Source: Annona cherimola
Lineage: Eukaryota; Streptophyta; Magnoliopsida; Magnoliales; Annonaceae
Length of the DNA: 64,000 nucleotides
Assembly (NCBI GenBank): GCA_030490835.1
Contig: CM059975.1
Location: 29,916,133-29,980,132, forward strand
Reading direction: 5' to 3'
In this document: positions 60,459 to 64,000 of the stretch, piece after piece
Layout of the letters: every line of letters starts with the position of its first letter
How positions within the stretch are numbered: position 1 is the stretch's first letter
Made by a program: the position numbers and the translations under genes
Notes under the pieces: generated by a model
The model's input: only the letters and a program-made list of their open reading frames with translations
Told to the model about the DNA's origin: nothing
Databases searched by the model: none

Positions 60459-60716
60459 AAAAAGCCGCCGGAAAGTTGCCCCCGCCCCTTTCGACGGCCC
60501 TGATTCGTCCGAGAAGCAGGAGCACCTCCTCCTCTCCTCTGCCATCTGCAACGGCAACGATTTGGGCCCCTTTGTCCGCAAGGCCTTCGCCGCCGGCCAC
60601 CCGGAAACGCTCCTCCACCACCGCTCGCGCCAAGGAGTCAGAAATCGAAGACCACTACCAGGACTTCATCCTGGCCGTCGACGACTTTCGATCCCTACTC
60701 TCCGACGGCGACTGAG
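60459..60716 (+). pseudogene. SEC15B: SEC15B (exocyst) 5' fragment
   Basis: In one frame SRRKVAPAPFDG, then EHLLLSSAICNGNDLGPFV and RKAFAAGHPETLLHH match the start of plant exocyst subunit SEC15B. After a small deletion the +1 frame continues AKESEIED and HYQDFILAVDDFRSLLSDGD, missing about ten residues (the EVCKA-type segment). It then ends in a stop. GC-rich coding sequence contrasts with its AT-rich surroundings. The fragment covers only about the first 90 residues of a roughly 800-residue protein. Confidence 0.85.
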
Positions 60717-60799
60717 CACGATGATCTGGTGAAGCAGATGCCTTTTCTGAGCCACCCGCGAGTCTTGGCGTCGATGACGAATTCCGTCTTCGACGTAGC

Positions 60800-61483
60800 C
60801 ATTTCCAGCACTTTTGTTGTTTGAAGCTTCACCGAAGCAGCAGCCAGACGAGAATAGTTCTTCAGAGATTCAATAGGTCCCATTTTGTGATCCCGACTGA
60901 ACTGAATCAAGTCTTTCATGCTACTCACTACTTCAGATATCTGCAAACACCGAACATATCTTTTGGAAAATCCCAACTCATTCAGCGATTGCAAATCCAA
61001 ATTCCTTGCCAGTTGACGTCCAGCTGTTACAAACATGTTGCAGTTTGCTTGTAAATCCTGCATCTGAGGAGAATGCCCTTGGGGATGGAAAGAATCATGC
61101 CTCTGCATCAGCTGCTGAAAAATTTCTTCTTGACGAAGATCCAATCTCGGCTTCTTGTGCATCCCGAGCAGATTACTCTGATCGGCCAAGATCCGGCCCA
61201 TCTGAGAATTCAGCTGCGAAGTTGCCGTAGAGGCCACCCCCTGCTGGTGATACGGCATTTACCCAGTGCATTGGTCCTGGTGGGAGCCTTGCGGCGGGGT
61301 TTGCTGCACCACGGAGGAGCCGTCGACAACCGACGAGCCAGAAACACTGATGTTATTATTTGACGAAAATGATATCGGCGATGCCGGCAGCCGTAAGTAC
61401 GACTCCGTGTTGATGCTAGCGCTCCTCTGGAGGTGCGGCCCGCCAGAGAGAGACGAATTGGCGTCGGTGACTAGAGAGCTCAC
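60800..61483 (-). pseudogene. SEUSS-like (SLK) transcriptional co-regulator fragment
   Basis: Minus strand, one frame with a single stop (TAA at 61261-61259). N-terminal pieces SLVTDANSSLSGGPHLQRSA, RLPASPISFSSNN and SSVVDGSSVVQQ, then KKPRLDLRQEEIFQQLMQRH, are joined at SPQ/MQ directly to NCNMFVTAGRQLARNL, LGFSKRYVRCLQISEVV and DLIQFSRDHKMGPIESL. These are the beginning and end of the LDB-type conserved region of SEUSS-like proteins, with the middle deleted. No intron separates the blocks. The end of the fragment fuses to an unidentified MATSKTEFVIDAKTRGWL sequence. Confidence 0.85.
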
Positions 61484-61715
61484 GCCGACACTGGACCCGG
61501 AGTTCCCGGCGCTCTGGGTGGCCCGGTTCGCGTGGCCGGCGGAGAAGGAGAGGCTGATGTACAGGGCGGTGTTGCAGCTCGACGAGATGCATGAGGCGTT
61601 TGAGAAGCTGCTGCGGGACGCCGAGCAGCGTCTGTTGAAGGTCTATGACTCGGCCGCGGCAGCGGGCGGAGGATTTGCGGATAAAGCAACGACAGGCAGA
61701 GGAGCAGAGCCGGCT
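61480..61715 (+). pseudogene. Unidentified captured gene fragment
   Basis: A GC-rich plus-strand frame: LDPEFPALWVARFAWPAEKE, RLMYRAVLQLDEMHEAFEKL, LRDAEQRLLKVYDSAAAAGG. The helix-rich, charged composition and strong GC3 look like real protein-coding sequence, but I do not recognise the family. It lies between the SLK and Rab fragments. Confidence 0.45.
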
Positions 61716-61892
61716 TAGCCTGAGGAATTGCGTCTACATGCTGCATACAGAGGGATGGACATGGAGGCGTTGAAGAGAAGCTGGGCTTTTCTCCGCATCA
61801 AGGCATTCAATTCGGAGACGAAGTGGAGTCCGAGGCGGACGATGGAGATCCGTTTTCCGGCGAGGACAAAAGAAGCGGCCCTCCGGCGAGAA

Positions 61893-62033
61893 GATGGTGG
61901 CCTTCGAGTCCAAGCTGAACTCGTTGCGAGTAAATCGAGAAAGGATCTGAGATTTTCCGACCGCCGAGTCGCCGATGAGGGCTATCTTGAAAACGTAGTC
62001 GATCTTCTGGTCGCTGTAGCACCCGCTGGCCAT
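61893..62033 (-). pseudogene. RABA4-type Rab GTPase 5' fragment
   Basis: [20 protein letters not shown], then [20 protein letters not shown] and LDSKATI, comprise the N-terminus, the P-loop (GDSAVGKS) and the run into switch I of RABA-class GTPases. It breaks off after KATI, where the parent would continue GVEF. It therefore lacks switch II, the NKxD and SAK boxes and the prenylation tail, and cannot act as a GTPase. Confidence 0.87.
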
Positions 62034-62048
62034 TTCAGCATAAAGAGA

Positions 62049-62207
62049 GCGGATGAGCAATTCATCTCCTTAGACGTCGATACCGATGAATCAGTTGAGA
62101 ATGTGAAAGCGCTTCTTGAAGTGGAGACACGTGTATCACTTCAGCAGCAACAGTTGCTTTTTAATGGAAAGGAGATCAGGAATGCAGAACGTCTGAGTTC
62201 TCTTGGT
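62049..62207 (+). pseudogene. DDI1 ubiquitin-like domain fragment
   Basis: [53 protein letters not shown] is the N-terminal ubiquitin-like domain of DDI1-type proteasome shuttle proteins, minus its first strand and end. The retroviral-protease-like and UBA domains are absent. It is preceded and followed in frame by unrelated sequence. Confidence 0.88.
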
Positions 62208-62461
62208 GAGATGAGGAAGAAGAGCTTGGAAAGCTTTGATTTGGGTCCGGCGAAGTATTGGGTAACGGTGACGTTCTCAATCGATAGCTGGCAGCTCTGT
62301 TTCATGAGGAAGATCTGGGAGGCGCTGCGGACACGGGCGACGGCGGCAAGCTGCAACACCTGGCGATCTGGACGAGGACTAGCGGCTGCGGGCGGAACTG
62401 CAGATTACGGTGGCCGGCAACCTGGCTCAAGCGTACCGAAGGCAATCAGCTAGGGAGTAGG
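62208..62461 (+). pseudogene. Further unidentified captured sequence
   Basis: Remains GC-rich and partly open (SFDLGPAKYWVTVTFSIDSW; in another frame LRAELQITVAGNLAQAYRRQ). At least two unidentified sources are suggested by the change of frame near 62330. Confidence 0.35.
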
Positions 62462-62498
62462 GTATTCCGCGGAAATGTGCTCTACGCAAAAATACTTA

Positions 62499-62626
62499 GT
62501 TCCGCATGGCTACAGTTTCGCGGCAAAGAAGTTCCGCGTGAAGATGGTTCCGCGGCAACGAAGTTCCGCGGGAAGGCAGTTCCGCGTGAAGACAGTTCCG
62601 CGGGAAGGCGGTTCCGCGTGAGCTTG
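62499..62626. repeat. 16-bp tandem repeat x8
   Basis: GTTCCGCGTGAAGATG-type units start at 62499, 62515, 62531, 62547, 62563, 62579, 62595 and 62611, an exact 16-bp period. The constant part is GTT(C/T)CGC. It sits immediately upstream of a TATA box. Confidence 0.95.
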
Positions 62627-62668
62627 CATCCACAGCCGCGGAACTTGCACCAAGACCCGGCAGAGTCC

Positions 62669-62676
62669 TATAAATA
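62669..62676 (+). promoter_or_regulatory. TATA box of an LTR-like promoter
   Basis: CCTATAAATAGG with, about 30 nt downstream, CTCATTCAAACAACAAC, a typical plant transcription-start context. GC-rich direct repeats precede it, and it lies directly after the captured gene fragments. It may be a retroelement LTR promoter. Confidence 0.55.
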
Positions 62677-62730
62677 GGACTTATACCTCTCATTCAAACA
62701 ACAACACATGAGGGGGCAGCGAGACGAAAA

Positions 62731-62830
62731 TCGGGAACGAGAGCTCTCCCACGCTGAAAAGAGAACAGGCAACGAGCTCTCCCGCGCTGAACAGAGAACA
62801 GGCAACGAGCTCTCCCGCGCTGAAGAGAGA
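62731..62830. repeat. 33-bp tandem repeat x3
   Basis: GAGCTCTCCC(A/G)CGCTGAA(A/C/G)AGAGAAC... starts at 62741, 62774 and 62807, period 33. It lies in what would be the leader downstream of the TATA box. Confidence 0.93.
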
Positions 62831-62881
62831 ACGTGAGTTCTCCATTTTTTTAGTTAAAAAAAAAATAGATTTTCTTCCTTT

Positions 62882-62912
<31 letters not shown>

Positions 62913-62929
62913 TATTTTCGAAAAACTAC

Positions 62930-63908
62930 TTTTCCCAATGTGGATACTCCCTGACTGGCGGGTTGAATTGACACACGGGTTAAGTATATTTTCCCTCTTT
63001 TGAAAATAAAATAAAAATATATATGTGTATATTATATATATATATACATATATATTATTTTCAAAAACTACTTTTCCTAACGTGGATACTCCCCGACTGG
63101 CTGGTTGAATTGACACACGGGTTAAGTATATTTTCCCCTTTTGAAAATAAAATAAAAATATATATGTATATTATATATATATAAATATATAAATATATAC
63201 ATATATATTATTTTCAAAAACTACTTTTCCTAACGTGGATACTCCCCGACTGGCGGGTTGAATTGACACACGGGTTAAGTATATTTTCCCTCTTTTGAAA
63301 ATAAAATAAAAATATATATGTGTATATTATATATATATATACATATATATTATTTCCAAAAACTACTTTTCCCAACTTGGATACTCCCCGACTGGCGGGT
63401 TGAATTGACACACGGGTTAAGTATATTTTCCCCTTTTGAAAATAAAATAAAAATATATATGTATATTATATATATATATAAATATATAAATATATACATA
63501 TATATTATTTTCAAAAACTACTTTTCCTAACGTGGATACTCCCCGACTGGCGGGTTGAATTGACACACGGGTTAAGTATATTTTTCCTCTTTTGAAAATA
63601 AAATAAAAATATATATGTGTATATTATATATATATATACATATATATTATTTTCAAAAACTACTTTTCCTAACGTGGATATTCCCCGACTGGCGGATTGA
63701 ATTGACACACGGGTTAAGTTAATTTTCCGCTTTTGAAAATAAAATAAAAATATATATGTATATTATATATATATATAAATATATACATATATATTATTTT
63801 CAAAAACTACTTTTCCTAACGTGGATACTCCCCGACTGGCGGGTTGAATTGACACACGGGTTAAGTATATTTTTTCTCTTTTGAAAATAAAATAAAAATA
63901 TATATGTG
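62930..63908. repeat. Satellite-like array with two alternating subunits
   Basis: Seven copies of a unit containing CTACTTTTCC, GTGGATACTCCCCGACTGGC, GGTTGAATTGACACACGGGT and TTTTGAAAATAAAATAAAAA. The GACTGG landmark lies at 62953, 63095, 63248, 63390, 63545, 63687 and 63834 (spacings 142, 153, 142, 155, 142, 147). Odd units carry TTTCC(C/T)TCTTTTG and a TATGTGTAT spacer; even units carry CCCCTTTTG and a longer (TA)n. Short open frames here are repeat artefacts. Confidence 0.95.
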
Positions 63909-63910
63909 TA

Positions 63911-64000
63911 GAGACCCGATCGTGTGCAGTCGGACTGCACCGTAATTACAGTGCAGTCCGCTGTAAAATGGACCCCACACATGTTAGATTGTAATGAAAC
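63911..64000. mobile_element. F1-related MITE, cut by window end
   Basis: GAGACCCGATCGTGTGCAGTCGGACTGCACCG..GTAATTAC..GTGCAGTCCGC, then ATGTTAGATTGTAATGAAAC, matches the start of the element at 42479. It begins inside the TA-rich spacer of the satellite array. Confidence 0.8.

Noticed and set aside
61734..61892. Continuation of the Rab GTPase
   Set aside because: After KATI the sequence no longer resembles switch I/II of a Rab; it is unrelated joined sequence.
62930..63908. Regularly spaced repeats that superficially resemble a CRISPR array
   Set aside because: Units are ~140-155 bp with conserved spacers in a plant genome; it is a satellite-like array.

Overview
This is a plant nuclear window, almost certainly from an angiosperm. 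The evidence is GT-AG introns, an ent-kaurene-synthase-type diterpene synthase, an X8 cell-wall protein, MITEs, a TRIM and a Sirevirus-type Copia element. I could not assign a family or species. Intergenic DNA is very AT-rich and mostly decayed transposons. Gene density is about one per 20 kb.

Three host genes look intact, all on the minus strand. (1) 8777-10870 encodes a secreted proline-rich protein ending in a six-cysteine X8 (CBM43) domain, in three exons, the last only 32 nt long. (2) 13073-14796 encodes a 261-residue HAD-superfamily hydrolase of the plant HDHD3-like type, with three coding exons and a probable upstream 5'-UTR exon near 17.73 kb. (3) 27075-36719 encodes a class I diterpene synthase matching ent-kaurene synthase, for which I reconstruct 13 coding exons and 770 residues. 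It carries DDFYD and NDLQG...E metal-binding motifs. Its 3.3-kb fourth intron is filled with a LINE relic, a tRNA-Ile pseudogene and two MITEs. The genes are not an operon and show no sign of a shared pathway.

The rest is mobile DNA. 1-8.7 kb and 18-27 kb hold MITEs, SINE-like relics and a 280-bp tandem array. 37.9-38.8 kb is a TRIM array of four 181-bp LTRs inside one GCTAT duplication. 38.8-49 kb holds three rearranged copies of a larger repeat, one broken by a solo Sirevirus LTR. 50.06-58.53 kb is a Sirevirus inserted into a decayed Ty3/gypsy integrase. Its gag-pol is broken but a long extra 3' ORF is open, and its 3' LTR is reduced to 19 bp although the GTTAT target duplication is intact.

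60.4-62.4 kb is the most unusual part: a GC-rich patchwork of fragments of unrelated host genes on both strands (SEC15B exocyst subunit, SEUSS-like co-regulator, RABA-type GTPase, DDI1 ubiquitin-like domain, plus unidentified pieces). It abuts a promoter-like segment with 16-bp and 33-bp tandem repeats and a two-subunit satellite array (62.93-63.91 kb). This looks like a gene-capturing mobile element.
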